Below are positions 1 to 8,037 of a stretch of DNA of 64,000 bases, one piece after another. The translations under genes and the position numbers were made by a program. Each line of letters opens with the position of its first letter. The first letter of the stretch is position 1. A model generated the notes under the pieces. It worked only from the letters and a program-made list of their open reading frames with translations. It was not told the DNA's origin and did no database searches. This DNA is from Reichenbachiella sp. 5M10 (GTDB lineage: Bacteria > Bacteroidota > Bacteroidia > Cytophagales > Cyclobacteriaceae): the NCBI RefSeq assembly GCF_002742335.1, contig NZ_MDGR01000007.1, positions 934,501 to 998,500 of the forward strand, read 5' to 3'.

Positions 1-1013
1 TGCCAATGTACTTCAGCAATCTTGTCTTGTCCCTCTAGCCAGTAGGTGAGGAATATCTTGAACCAAGTGTCCTTGACGAAATTGCTTCCTTTTTGACGAT
101 TGAGAAACTTGGAATAATTGAGTCGCGCCATAGCGTACTGCTGCTTTTGGATGTAGATCTCCCCGAGTTTGTAGTAGATGTTTGGGATGGAATAGTAGCT
201 GCTACCTACATAGTTGAGCCGAGTGAGGGAGGCTAGAGCTTGCTCACTTTTGGCATATTTGATCAGAGCGATGTTGTAAAAGTAGTTGACGATCAAATTG
301 TCCTTGTTCTTGCGCAGTAGATCGTCGAGAATCTCCATGGTGACCTCTTCTTGGTTGATGATGTTGAGTGCGATGAGGCTCTTGGTTAGGTTTGCTTCGA
401 GCCAGTAGGGGCTATTTTCTTCAATTTTGGACAGCTCGTTCCATCCTTGGATGGTACTGGACTTGAGTCCAAAGAATTTGAGAATCCAGTGGTAGCTTTC
501 GGGTACGACCGAAAAGAGTACATGCAAGGTCCCTAGAGATTTGTAGTTGGGTGAGAAGTCAGGGTACCGCTCAAGGTTGTCTTCTATGTCGCTGTAGGCA
601 CTTTTTAGTGCCCAGCCCGCACGGATGTCATCCTGAAACATCGTTTTGACGATAGCCCATTGTATCTTGATCTCTGCCGAATAGAATCTTTTGTAGGGAT
701 CGTCTCCTTCTAGCTCGTCGATTCCATCCAAGTGGTCTTCTTCACTGTCCTCGTATTTTTTGAACAGTCGGGCATCTTCGGAGACGAGAATCTCTAGCAC
801 GTCGGCGAGACTCTGAGTATAATGGTAGTGGCCGAGCTCTTCGTGACTGGGGATGATGGATTTGAGCTTACTCCTTCCCGAATTCAGCTTGAGTTTGAGG
901 ATGTCCTGGTACGCCGAATAGATTTTGGGATGTTGGTCTATGGATTTTTGAGCTATGAGCTCTGTACGACAGGTCCAGCAGAGTAAAAACAAAAAAAGGT
1001 GAGCATAACTCAC
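1..1013 (-). CDS. TPR-like exported alpha-helical protein, 3' end cut by window edge
   Basis: An open frame runs without a stop from a GTG at 1013 to the window edge, giving at least 337 residues. It begins with a short basic/hydrophobic segment (LFLFLLCWTCRTELIAQ) that reads as a signal peptide, followed by a soluble helix-rich protein. Repeated aromatic/alanine helix pairs late in the fragment (YYKLGEIYIQKQQYAMARLNYSKF) have the TPR pattern. The family could be the DUF3808/TPR proteins of Cytophagales, but that is inferred. It follows the zinc-ribbon gene on the same strand. The start is uncertain: the GTG lies inside a terminator-like hairpin (987-1017), and a TTG at 992 would also leave a hydrophobic leader. 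The C-terminus is not visible, so no specific function is assigned. Confidence 0.7.
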   Translation of the reverse strand, partial: MSYAHLFLFLLCWTCRTELIAQKSIDQHPKIYSAYQDILKLKLNSGRSKLKSIIPSHEELGHYHYTQSLADVLEILVSEDARLFKKYEDSEEDHLDGIDELEGDDPYKRFYSAEIKIQWAIVKTMFQDDIRAGWALKSAYSDIEDNLERYPDFSPNYKSLGTLHVLFSVVPESYHWILKFFGLKSSTIQGWNELSKIEENSPYWLEANLTKSLIALNIINQEEVTMEILDDLLRKNKDNLIVNYFYNIALIKYAKSEQALASLTRLNYVGSSYYSIPNIYYKLGEIYIQKQQYAMARLNYSKFLNRQKGSNFVKDTWFKIFLTYWLEGQDKIAEVHW

Positions 1014-1017
1014 CTTT
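987..1017 (-). terminator. Rho-independent terminator-like hairpin after the zinc-ribbon gene
   Basis: A perfect 9-bp inverted repeat (AAAGGTGAG at 995-1003, CTCACCTTT at 1009-1017) with a 5-nt loop is followed, reading on the minus strand, by a run of seven T. It lies 34 bp after the stop of the zinc-ribbon gene. It overlaps the proposed GTG start of the next minus-strand gene, so read-through or attenuation may matter there. Confidence 0.7.
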
Positions 1018-1050
1018 ATATTTTCAATATGTCTGCTTACACAGTTCAAA

Positions 1051-1833
1051 TTATGCTTTCTTCTTAGCCGCCGTTCTTCTTGTTCTTGTAGGCTTCTTTT
1101 CTTCAACGATCACATCCTCTACATCAGAGAGGACTCTGCCACAGTGCTCGCACACGATGAGTTTTTTCTTCTCCCGGATTTCTGCTTGCTTTTGTGGAGG
1201 CACGACGTTGAAACATCCGCCACACGCGTCTCTTTTGACAGGGACTACTGCAAGGCCGTTTCGCACGTTTCCTCTGATTTTGTTGTAGGCGGTCAAAAGT
1301 CTTTCTTCGATCTGACCAGATGCCTTTTCTCTGTTTTTCAAGAGTTTCTTTTCTTCTTCTTCGCTCTCGGCAGTGATATTGTCTAGTTCACCTTTTTTGT
1401 TGTCCAAGTCTTTTTGTCTCTCCAAGAGGGCAGATTTGGTGTCCTCGATTTCGAAGTTTTTAGACTCGATTTTGGCGTGAGCTTCTTTGATTCTTTTTTC
1501 GAGAATTTGAATCTCTAGTTGTTGCAATTCTACCTCCTTGGTGATGGCATCATACTCACGGTTGTTTCTCACGTTCATCTGCTGCTCCTCGTATTTTTGA
1601 ATCAGTTTTTCTGAATCTTTGATGGCAGTTTTGTTGTTGGTGATCGACAACTCTAGTTCTTCAATAGCACTGTTGTGGTTTCCCACTCTTGTTTCGTACC
1701 CTGCGACCTCATCTTCCAAGTCCATTACCTCTTCTGGCAATGCACCTCGAACCTTTATGATTTCGTCAAGTTTAGAATCTATTGATTGTAATTTAGTGAG
1801 AGCTTCAAGCTTTTGCGCTACAGTACTTTCCAT
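1051..1833 (-). CDS. C4-type zinc-ribbon coiled-coil protein
   Basis: The protein has 260 residues. The first about 195 form a long charged coiled coil rich in Glu, Lys and Gln, followed by a C-terminal C4 zinc ribbon (CGGC about 30 residues before CEHC) and a basic lysine-rich tail. This is the architecture of the zf-RING_7 family (CT398/HP0958-like). Members have been linked to flagellar or secretion-system assembly and nucleic-acid binding, but the role in Bacteroidota is not established. The ATG at 1833 is preferred over an in-frame upstream TTG because it sits 7 nt after the stop of the Nif3-like gene, which implies an operon. A hairpin terminator follows at 987-1017. Confidence 0.88.
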   Translation of the reverse strand: MESTVAQKLEALTKLQSIDSKLDEIIKVRGALPEEVMDLEDEVAGYETRVGNHNSAIEELELSITNNKTAIKDSEKLIQKYEEQQMNVRNNREYDAITKEVELQQLEIQILEKRIKEAHAKIESKNFEIEDTKSALLERQKDLDNKKGELDNITAESEEEEKKLLKNREKASGQIEERLLTAYNKIRGNVRNGLAVVPVKRDACGGCFNVVPPQKQAEIREKKKLIVCEHCGRVLSDVEDVIVEEKKPTRTRRTAAKKKA

Positions 1834-1840
1834 GAATTTT

Positions 1841-2935
1841 CTAAAAGTATTTAACCGGATTTGTGTTCTCCTCGGAGAAATTGAGTGCAATATTACCCAA
1901 TTTTTCTATTAAAAAATCATAAATTAATTCTTTTGTAAAGACTTCACTTTCATAGTGTCCGATATCTGCAATGAGTATTGAATCCTCTGCATCGAAAAAT
2001 TCATGGTACTTGAAATCTCCTGTCACAAATACATCAGCGCCAGCGCTTTTGGCTGATCTTAGTAGGAAGCTACCCGCTCCTCCACATACTGCTATTTTCT
2101 GTATTTGATCGCGGTGGATCGCGGTGTGTTTGATCACCGAGAGATGGAATGTATCCTTGAGGTGTTGCAAGAAGGCGGTACTGCTCATCGGCTCGGTGAG
2201 CTGACCGATCATTCCTGAACCTACTTCTTGGTGGGTGTTACTGAGCTCTGTGAGGTAGTAGGCTACCTCTTCATAAGGGTGGCTTTTTTGTAGCGCACGT
2301 ACGATTTGGCTTTGAAGGTGTCGGGGTAGGAGTACCTCGATACGTGATTCTGCAGCTGTACTGACCTCTCCGGCTTGTCCACTGTATGGATTGGCCGAAG
2401 CATTGGGACGGAAGGTACCTGTGCCTTCGACGGTGAAGCTGCATTGGTCGTAGTTGCCGATGCTGCCTGCTCCTGCTAGATACAGCGCTTGAAGTACTGC
2501 TTCGCGGTGGTCCAGAGGTACGAAGCTCGTGAGTTTGGTCAATAGGCCGCTTTTGGGAGCAAGGATACGGGTCTGATTTAGCCCGATTAGGTCACAGATC
2601 TTTTTGTTGACACCGGTGTGTACATTGTCGAGGTTGGTGTGGATGCTGAACAATGCGATATCGTTTTTGATGGCCTTGATGACTGTTCGCTCAACGTAGT
2701 TTTTGCCGGTTAGACTCTTGAGACCAGAGAATACGATTGGATGATGCGAAACGATCAGATTGCAGCCTTTGGTGATGGCTTCTTCGACGACTGCTTCCGT
2801 GCAATCAAGAGAGATGAGTATGCCTGTGATTGCTGTATGAGCGTCACCGACGATCAATCGGGAGTTGTCGTAGGATTCTTGATAGGCAGGAGGGGCCCAT
2901 TGGTTGAGGTGTCCGATTACTTCACTGATCTGCAT
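1841..2935 (-). CDS. Nif3-like dinuclear metal centre hexameric protein
   Basis: The protein has 364 residues, the long form of the Nif3/YbgI/YqfO family, in which a PII/CutA-like insert splits the metal-binding halves. Visible family motifs are SHHPIVFSGL and HTNLDN in the N-terminal half, and VCGGAGS, TGDFKYHEFFDA and DIGHYESE in the C-terminal half; their His, Asp and Glu residues bind the two metals. The family is often annotated as GTP cyclohydrolase I type 2, but its substrate is unresolved. The ATG at 2935 is chosen over a TTG at 2980, because family proteins begin just before the MQISEVI-type helix. It precedes the zinc-ribbon gene by 7 nt and diverges from the LpxK-like gene. Confidence 0.9.
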   Translation of the reverse strand: MQISEVIGHLNQWAPPAYQESYDNSRLIVGDAHTAITGILISLDCTEAVVEEAITKGCNLIVSHHPIVFSGLKSLTGKNYVERTVIKAIKNDIALFSIHTNLDNVHTGVNKKICDLIGLNQTRILAPKSGLLTKLTSFVPLDHREAVLQALYLAGAGSIGNYDQCSFTVEGTGTFRPNASANPYSGQAGEVSTAAESRIEVLLPRHLQSQIVRALQKSHPYEEVAYYLTELSNTHQEVGSGMIGQLTEPMSSTAFLQHLKDTFHLSVIKHTAIHRDQIQKIAVCGGAGSFLLRSAKSAGADVFVTGDFKYHEFFDAEDSILIADIGHYESEVFTKELIYDFLIEKLGNIALNFSEENTNPVKYF

Positions 2936-2977
2936 GTGTTCGGGATTTGGTTCCAATACTTGATTAAACTTAGGGGT

Positions 2978-2985
2978 CAAAACTA
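2978..2985 (-). promoter_or_regulatory. Candidate Bacteroidota -7 box (TAGTTTTG)
   Basis: On the minus strand TAGTTTTG matches the TAnnTTTG consensus of Bacteroidota vegetative promoters. It lies 42 nt before the chosen Nif3-like ATG, implying a 5' UTR of roughly 35-40 nt. A TTG occurs about 15 nt upstream, shorter than the usual spacing to a -33 element, so the match is partial. It supports the ATG at 2935 over the TTG at 2980, because a transcript starting here would not include the upstream codon. Confidence 0.4.
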
Positions 2986-3004
2986 AGGTTTTTTACCGTC
3001 CAAT

Positions 3005-3772
3005 ATGAATATTTTTGCGACCATGAATTGGCTTTCGCATGTGATATTGTACCCTCTGAGTCTACTGACTCGTTTTTTTGCCTTTTGGCGAAAGCGTCAA
3101 TTTGATGTGGGTACTTGGAAATCGGTGGAGTTTGAGCTCCCTACTGTGGCCATACTGAGTATCAAAGACGAAAATACCCGTCCAGTATTGGTGTATTTGA
3201 GTGAGTTGTTTCGATCTGCTGGGCTCGGGGAGTTTGTGATGGTGGAGCAGAAGACGGCCAAAGAATTGGGACTGGTAGGATTGCCTGTAGAAGGAGCCGA
3301 GTACGTGACCCAGTCAGCGATGAGTCCGACGAGTGATGCGTTGGTCTACAAGGGAAGTCCTGTACTACCGATGTCTGAGTCCGTGTCTCTGTACCCAGGG
3401 AGAGATGTGTTTGTACTGACCAAGCATAAGCTCATGAGCGAAGTACGCCACCAGCGGGTGATATTGGTGACGAGTGTGAACCGGCTGTTTTGGGAAGAGG
3501 AAATGTGGCCGATAGGATCTCGCTTTGAGTCCACTCGCATGTTGTCTTCGGTTGATTTTGTGCTCTATACCTACACGGGAGAGCGTCCTGACGAGGTGTA
3601 TTGGAGAGAGCAAGCGCAGTGTTGGTGCCATGCGTCGGTGGAGGTTGTACTGATCCAGATGTCGTCAGGAGAGCACTCTCTAGTGCAATCGGTATATTAT
3701 TGTGGGGATCAATCAGAAAATATTGAGGATCATGATACCTTTGAGCGCTTGTTTATAAATTCGCTATTTTAG
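3005..3772 (+). CDS. LpxK-like (tetraacyldisaccharide 4'-kinase) homologue without P-loop
   Basis: The protein has 255 residues, shorter than a usual LpxK (about 330-350). The N-terminal membrane-associated segment (ILYPLSLLTRFFAF) and the following beta-strand (FELPTVAIL) align by eye with the start of LpxK, and the stretch VILVTSVNRLFWEEEMWPIG then R-S-VDFVLYT aligns with its central IVVIDG..LLPAGPLRE..ADxVIVT region. Where LpxK has the Walker A motif GNLTxGGxGKTP, this protein has LSIKDENTRP (residues 51-60). The DDxFQHR region is replaced by TKHKLMSEVRHQR. It is probably catalytically dead lipid A kinase or a repurposed relative. The position beside nif3-like and zinc-ribbon genes is a setting I recall for lpxK in Bacteroidota. 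Start may be Met7 (3023). Confidence 0.55.
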   Translation: MNIFATMNWLSHVILYPLSLLTRFFAFWRKRQFDVGTWKSVEFELPTVAILSIKDENTRPVLVYLSELFRSAGLGEFVMVEQKTAKELGLVGLPVEGAEYVTQSAMSPTSDALVYKGSPVLPMSESVSLYPGRDVFVLTKHKLMSEVRHQRVILVTSVNRLFWEEEMWPIGSRFESTRMLSSVDFVLYTYTGERPDEVYWREQAQCWCHASVEVVLIQMSSGEHSLVQSVYYCGDQSENIEDHDTFERLFINSLF

Positions 3773-3787
3773 AACTAAACCATCGGA

Positions 3788-5617
3788 GTGAGAATCAAAA
3801 ATATTGGTCTGTTTGTATTGCTAGTAGCACTATCTGTAGTGGCTGAGGCACAAATTTTGGATGATTCTACTCGCTTGGTCTATGGACCGACTTCTACGCA
3901 GTACATCACCGTCGATGATCTCAAGCAGAGCGATACGCTGTATCATACGATGGATACATCACTGTACAACTTGGAGAAATTTCTCTTGCCGAGAGGCTCT
4001 GAGGTAGACTACCAAAACTTGGGAAACAACGGGACAGCACTCAAACCCATGTACTATGACATCCCTACAATGATCGGGCGCACGACGGGTTTTCATGCCT
4101 ACGATCCCTATGTCAAGACACCGGAGCAGTTCAAGTATTACGACACCAAGTCCCCTTTCATTGATCTCAATGTGGTCTTTGGTGGAAAGGGAAGGAATAT
4201 GGTCGATTTTGCGTTTTCTCGCAATATCAATCCCCAATGGAACGTAGGCTTTGATATCACTCACGTTTCGTCCGAAAAGCAAATTGGAACTTCGTCTCTC
4301 AAAGAAAATCAGGTCAAGAGCACTGCGGCGGATTTTTATGTATACTACCGGACCAAAAACAAAAAGTATCATGCGATGTTTCATGCCTATACCAACGATC
4401 AAGTGATCCTAGAGACGGGTGGTATAGTAGAGACAACGGACCAAACGGATTACTATCTTTATCAGGATGCAGATATTTATTTGCGCAATGCACAGAGCTT
4501 TGACAAGCGTGGACGCTTGTATCTCTATCATGAGTATTCTTTGAAGCCGTTTTTTGAGGTGTACAATACGATCGAACGATCGGTGGTGACGAATGAATAC
4601 ACCGATACGCCGTTGGACGAATCTGTGGATTATTACAAAGACTTGTTGATTAGGACGGACTCTACTGAGGATGCATCGACCATGACAGAGACCAAAATCG
4701 AAGCTGGAATCAAAGGTAGGGTGTCGGATCGTATTTATTATTCGGCCTATGTCAAGCGTAGAGATTTGGATTTTCGCTATCGATACATCAGCCCCTTTGA
4801 AAATGTGGGAGAAAACTACCTTGGAGGAGATATCAAGCTGCTGGTCACCAAAACCAACGAGTTGGGGGGACGGGCTGAAGTGATGGATCAAGGCAACTAC
4901 TATTTTACGGGCTATTTCAAAAATTCATTTCTCCGAGCTAGCTACACGAGCAGTTTGTACGAACCTTCGTTTTTGGCTGACCGCTATTATGGCAACCACT
5001 ATGAATGGGACAATAGCTTCAATTCGACCTTAGCCAATAGCATTAACGGTTCTATTTTCTTCACTTTGCCGTTTTTGTATGTAGAGCCAGAGGTGACGAT
5101 CTCGACGATTGATGAGTATGTTTATTTTGGCTATGACCAAAAGGCGAAACAGGAGAGTGATGCCATTTTTGTCAATAAGTATTCGGCGAAGGCTAATTTG
5201 ACTTTTTTGAAGCACATGCATCTTGACAATCGTCTCGTATGGAACAACGTGTCGGGCAAAGGAGCCAACGCCATGAGAGTGCCAGATTGGAATTACTTCG
5301 GCAAGCTCTATTACTCCAATATTGTATTCAATGATTTCATGGAGTTTCAGCTGGGGTTCAATTTGCGATGGCAGTCGGCGTATCAGGCGAAGGCATATGA
5401 CCCGATTACTCAGCAGTTTTATCTACAGGACGATTTTGAATTGCCGTCGTACTTTACGGCAGATGTGTTTTTCGTGATGAAGGCCAACGACCTTTCGCTC
5501 TTCATCAATGTAGAGTATCTCAACCAAGGCCGTGACCAGGGCTACTTTGCTAGCCCTTATTACCCAGGTCAGCGTAGAGCCATTGATTTGGGGCTGAGGT
5601 GGATGTTTTTTGATTAG
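3788..5617 (+). CDS. Putative outer-membrane porin (Porin_10 type)
   Basis: The protein has 609 residues with a clear signal peptide ending in AEAQ. The mature part is rich in alternating aromatic/polar beta-strands typical of an outer-membrane barrel and ends in RWMFFD, close to the aromatic C-terminus of barrels. Size, signal and the early motif resembling VDDLKQSDTLYHTMDTSLYN fit the Bacteroidota putative porin family (Porin_10, PF14121). The start is a GTG at 3788, 15 nt after the LpxK-like stop; no ATG gives an equally good signal peptide. Co-transcription with the upstream LpxK-like gene is likely. The substrate is unknown. Confidence 0.8.
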   Translation: MRIKNIGLFVLLVALSVVAEAQILDDSTRLVYGPTSTQYITVDDLKQSDTLYHTMDTSLYNLEKFLLPRGSEVDYQNLGNNGTALKPMYYDIPTMIGRTTGFHAYDPYVKTPEQFKYYDTKSPFIDLNVVFGGKGRNMVDFAFSRNINPQWNVGFDITHVSSEKQIGTSSLKENQVKSTAADFYVYYRTKNKKYHAMFHAYTNDQVILETGGIVETTDQTDYYLYQDADIYLRNAQSFDKRGRLYLYHEYSLKPFFEVYNTIERSVVTNEYTDTPLDESVDYYKDLLIRTDSTEDASTMTETKIEAGIKGRVSDRIYYSAYVKRRDLDFRYRYISPFENVGENYLGGDIKLLVTKTNELGGRAEVMDQGNYYFTGYFKNSFLRASYTSSLYEPSFLADRYYGNHYEWDNSFNSTLANSINGSIFFTLPFLYVEPEVTISTIDEYVYFGYDQKAKQESDAIFVNKYSAKANLTFLKHMHLDNRLVWNNVSGKGANAMRVPDWNYFGKLYYSNIVFNDFMEFQLGFNLRWQSAYQAKAYDPITQQFYLQDDFELPSYFTADVFFVMKANDLSLFINVEYLNQGRDQGYFASPYYPGQRRAIDLGLRWMFFD

Positions 5618-5672
5618 AATGTAAGATGGGTACTTCTCCTCAAGTCAGGAGAGCCAAAAGAAATGACTCCAT

Positions 5673-6266
5673 ATGGAAAAGACCACATTAGGACTGAACC
5701 TTCCTACAGACCCTCGGTGGGTCAATATTGCCGAGAAAGATATCGCTGAGATATTGATTGATCATGCTTATTGTGAACAGAAAGCTGCCTCGTCTGGCAT
5801 CTCACTGATTGTGACATATCCCGAGCGCGAGGATTTGGTGGAGGTTATGACAGAGTTGGTCGCAGAGGAGTGGGGACACTTTGAGCGCGTATTGGAGAAG
5901 ATGAAAGCACGGGGTGTAAGCCTCGGACGCAAGCGCAAGGACGAGTACGTCGCGGCGATCAGTCAGATCCTCAAAACGGGAGGGTCTAGAGACGAGCAGC
6001 TCGTAGAGAAACTTCTACTCAATGCGCTGATCGAAGCACGAAGCTGTGAGCGCTTCAAGTTGCTCTGGCAGCACATCGAGGACGAGGATTTGTCCAAGTT
6101 TTACTACGAACTGATGGTTTCAGAGGCAGGGCACTATCACACGTTTTTGGATCTCGCCAAGAAGTATACTAGTGAGGAGCATGTGTCCCAACGTTGGTCG
6201 GAATTTCTCGTGGCAGAGGCCGAAATTATGAAGAATCTCGAAGTGCGCTCTGATCGGATGCACTAA
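5673..6266 (+). CDS. miaE: tRNA-(ms2io6A)-hydroxylase MiaE
   Basis: The protein has 197 residues and is an all-helical diiron protein of the ferritin-like superfamily. Ligand-type motifs are DHAYCEQKAAS near residue 30-40, EEWGHFERV near 70, EARSCERF near 120 and EAGHYHTF near 150; each supplies the Glu or His expected for a carboxylate-bridged diiron site. MiaE hydroxylates the isopentenyl group of ms2i6A37 in tRNAs that read UNN codons. The ATG at 5673 gives the usual N-terminus (LGLNLPTDPRWVNIAE). It follows the porin by 55 nt on the same strand and converges with the GT2 gene. Confidence 0.92.
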   Translation: MEKTTLGLNLPTDPRWVNIAEKDIAEILIDHAYCEQKAASSGISLIVTYPEREDLVEVMTELVAEEWGHFERVLEKMKARGVSLGRKRKDEYVAAISQILKTGGSRDEQLVEKLLLNALIEARSCERFKLLWQHIEDEDLSKFYYELMVSEAGHYHTFLDLAKKYTSEEHVSQRWSEFLVAEAEIMKNLEVRSDRMH

Positions 6267-6278
6267 TTTTCTAGGTCT

Positions 6279-7439
6279 TTACTTTTTTCTTGATGCCCGT
6301 TCCCAGAGCACGGATTGACTGCCTCGGACGAAACGTGCAAACCCTTGGTACACGGATAGATTCATAAAGGTGAAGTAGAAAGGGACAAAGAAAGCTTTGA
6401 CTTTGATTTTTCGTTTTTGGAAAAAATAGCCCAAGTAAGCCAACAGATAGAACGCTACTTGTGCAAAGAGCAGACCAAGATAGAGTAGGCTGTGCTGTGC
6501 CAGGAGTACATTGAGTACGAGTAGTCCTAGTAGCGCTAGAGGGGTCAGTGTCCATCGCAAGACACGGTGAGAGATGAATTGGAAACTGAGCCAGCCATAT
6601 TTGAAGACATTGAGTAAAGCTCGTAATCTCCAGATGGCTTGATGTCCTCCCGCAGCAATTCTTATTTTTCGTTTGGATTCTTCCTTGATCGAGTCGGAGG
6701 AGTTTTCGAGGGCGTAGGCATCGGGTTCGTATGCGATTTTGTAGCCTTTCTTAGCGATGCTCAGCGACAAGTAAAAGTCCTCGATGAGCGTATCTGTTTG
6801 GATCTCTTGGTAGAGGTCGGTGCGGATAGAGAAGAGTTCGCCTGCTGCACCTACGACTGAGTAGAGGTGGTAGTCATACTTCTTGAGGAATGACTCATAC
6901 TTCCAATACATGCCTTCCCCAGCACTGGATGCTTCGTCACTATCCTCTTGGCGAATTCTTTTTTCTCCAGAGACACACCCGACCGCAGGGTCAAGGTAGT
7001 GTCGTGTGATGTGATGGAGTGATTCTGCGTTGAGGATGGTGTTGGCATCTGAATAGACGACTACTGGTGTTTTGACGAGAGGCATGACGCGGTTCACAGC
7101 ATGGATTTTCCCCTTTCGTTCGGGACTATGAAAGAGCTTCACATTTTCGTGTTTTTTGACCAAATCAGGAGTACTGTCTGTGCTGCCATCGGTCACGATC
7201 CATAGTTCATTGAGCGCACTTGGGTAGTCAAGTGCGAGTGCATTCTTGATTTTTTCTTCGATGTAGTCTTCTTCGTTGAATGCAGCTACGATATGGGTGA
7301 TGGGGATTTCGTGATTGGAGGTATATACGGATGGGTTGATTTTTGACCCTCTGAGTTTGACCAGAATGTAAAGCAGGATGCCATACCCGACATAGGTGTA
7401 GCCTACTAGAGCGATCAAGATCCAAAATAAAAGTTCCAT
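6279..7439 (-). CDS. Glycosyltransferase family 2, membrane-anchored
   Basis: The protein has 386 residues with an N-terminal transmembrane helix, a GT-A domain and four to five C-terminal membrane segments. GT2 motifs are visible: AAFNEEDYI, WIVTDGSTDST, VYSDAN (the DxD-type metal site), a LIEDFYLSLS acceptor-site ED, and KRKIRIAAGG in place of the QxxRW of processive enzymes. This layout fits an inner-membrane sugar transferase of the cellulose/hyaluronan-synthase-like group that acts on a polyprenyl-linked or nascent glycan. It begins 1 nt after the HAD phosphatase stop (7441) and is the last gene of the UbiA-HAD-GT2 operon. The polymer is unknown. Confidence 0.88.
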   Translation of the reverse strand: MELLFWILIALVGYTYVGYGILLYILVKLRGSKINPSVYTSNHEIPITHIVAAFNEEDYIEEKIKNALALDYPSALNELWIVTDGSTDSTPDLVKKHENVKLFHSPERKGKIHAVNRVMPLVKTPVVVYSDANTILNAESLHHITRHYLDPAVGCVSGEKRIRQEDSDEASSAGEGMYWKYESFLKKYDYHLYSVVGAAGELFSIRTDLYQEIQTDTLIEDFYLSLSIAKKGYKIAYEPDAYALENSSDSIKEESKRKIRIAAGGHQAIWRLRALLNVFKYGWLSFQFISHRVLRWTLTPLALLGLLVLNVLLAQHSLLYLGLLFAQVAFYLLAYLGYFFQKRKIKVKAFFVPFYFTFMNLSVYQGFARFVRGSQSVLWERASRKK

Positions 7440-7440
7440 G

Positions 7441-8031
7441 TTAGGTGAAAGGTTTGAAGTGTTTGGTATTGGCGAGTTTGAGCATCGGAATGTCGCCTTT
7501 GGTATCTCCGTATGCTTCGATGGTATCGTATCCTGTGAGGTCCAGGATTTTGCGTATTCGTATGACTTTTTCCTCTCCGTTGCAGTTGGTTCCTAGGATT
7601 TTTCCAGTGATCACGGACTGGTCTGTCTCCAAAGCAGTAGAAATACAGGAGATGCCCAATAGGTCTGTCCAGGGTTTGATCCAATCCTGAGGAGAAGCTG
7701 AGACGATGTAGATGTCCGTTTTTTCACGCAAGTGTTTTTGGATCTCTTTGAGTGCCTGTGGACGAATGATTTGAGGCAAGTGCTTGTCACAAAATCGTTC
7801 GCACAGCCCCGCAAATGCGAGCGTGTCCATGCCACCAAAGAACATTTTCAAGAAATGTTCTTTTCCTTTTTGGGCAGAGATCCATCCTCCTTTGACTCCT
7901 ACGAAAACGGGAGAGAGCAAGAGGAGATTGGTGTAATATTTGACTGGAGTGGTAGAGAACTTAGCGATCTCAAAGAGGGTGTCTTTGCTTGTGATGGTGC
8001 CGTCAAAATCAAAAAGTGCAAGTTTTTTCAT
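7441..8031 (-). CDS. HAD-IB family phosphatase
   Basis: The protein has 196 residues with all HAD motifs: DFDGTIT (nucleophile Asp and acid/base Asp) at the N-terminus, IVSASP (motif II Ser), a Lys in NGEEKVIR, and YGDTKGD (motif III/IV acids). The HAD-IB subclass includes SerB-like phosphatases. It lies between a UbiA-type phosphoribosyltransferase (6-nt gap) and a GT2 (1-nt gap). By analogy with the mycobacterial decaprenylphosphoryl-ribose pathway, it probably removes the 5-phosphate from polyprenyl-phosphoryl-5-phosphoribose. That substrate is inferred from neighbours, not visible in the protein. Confidence 0.88.
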   Translation of the reverse strand: MKKLALFDFDGTITSKDTLFEIAKFSTTPVKYYTNLLLLSPVFVGVKGGWISAQKGKEHFLKMFFGGMDTLAFAGLCERFCDKHLPQIIRPQALKEIQKHLREKTDIYIVSASPQDWIKPWTDLLGISCISTALETDQSVITGKILGTNCNGEEKVIRIRKILDLTGYDTIEAYGDTKGDIPMLKLANTKHFKPFT

Positions 8032-8037
8032 GGCAAT

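Noticed and set aside
3959-4402. 147-codon minus-strand frame
   Set aside because: Antisense to the Porin_10 gene and with no independent features.
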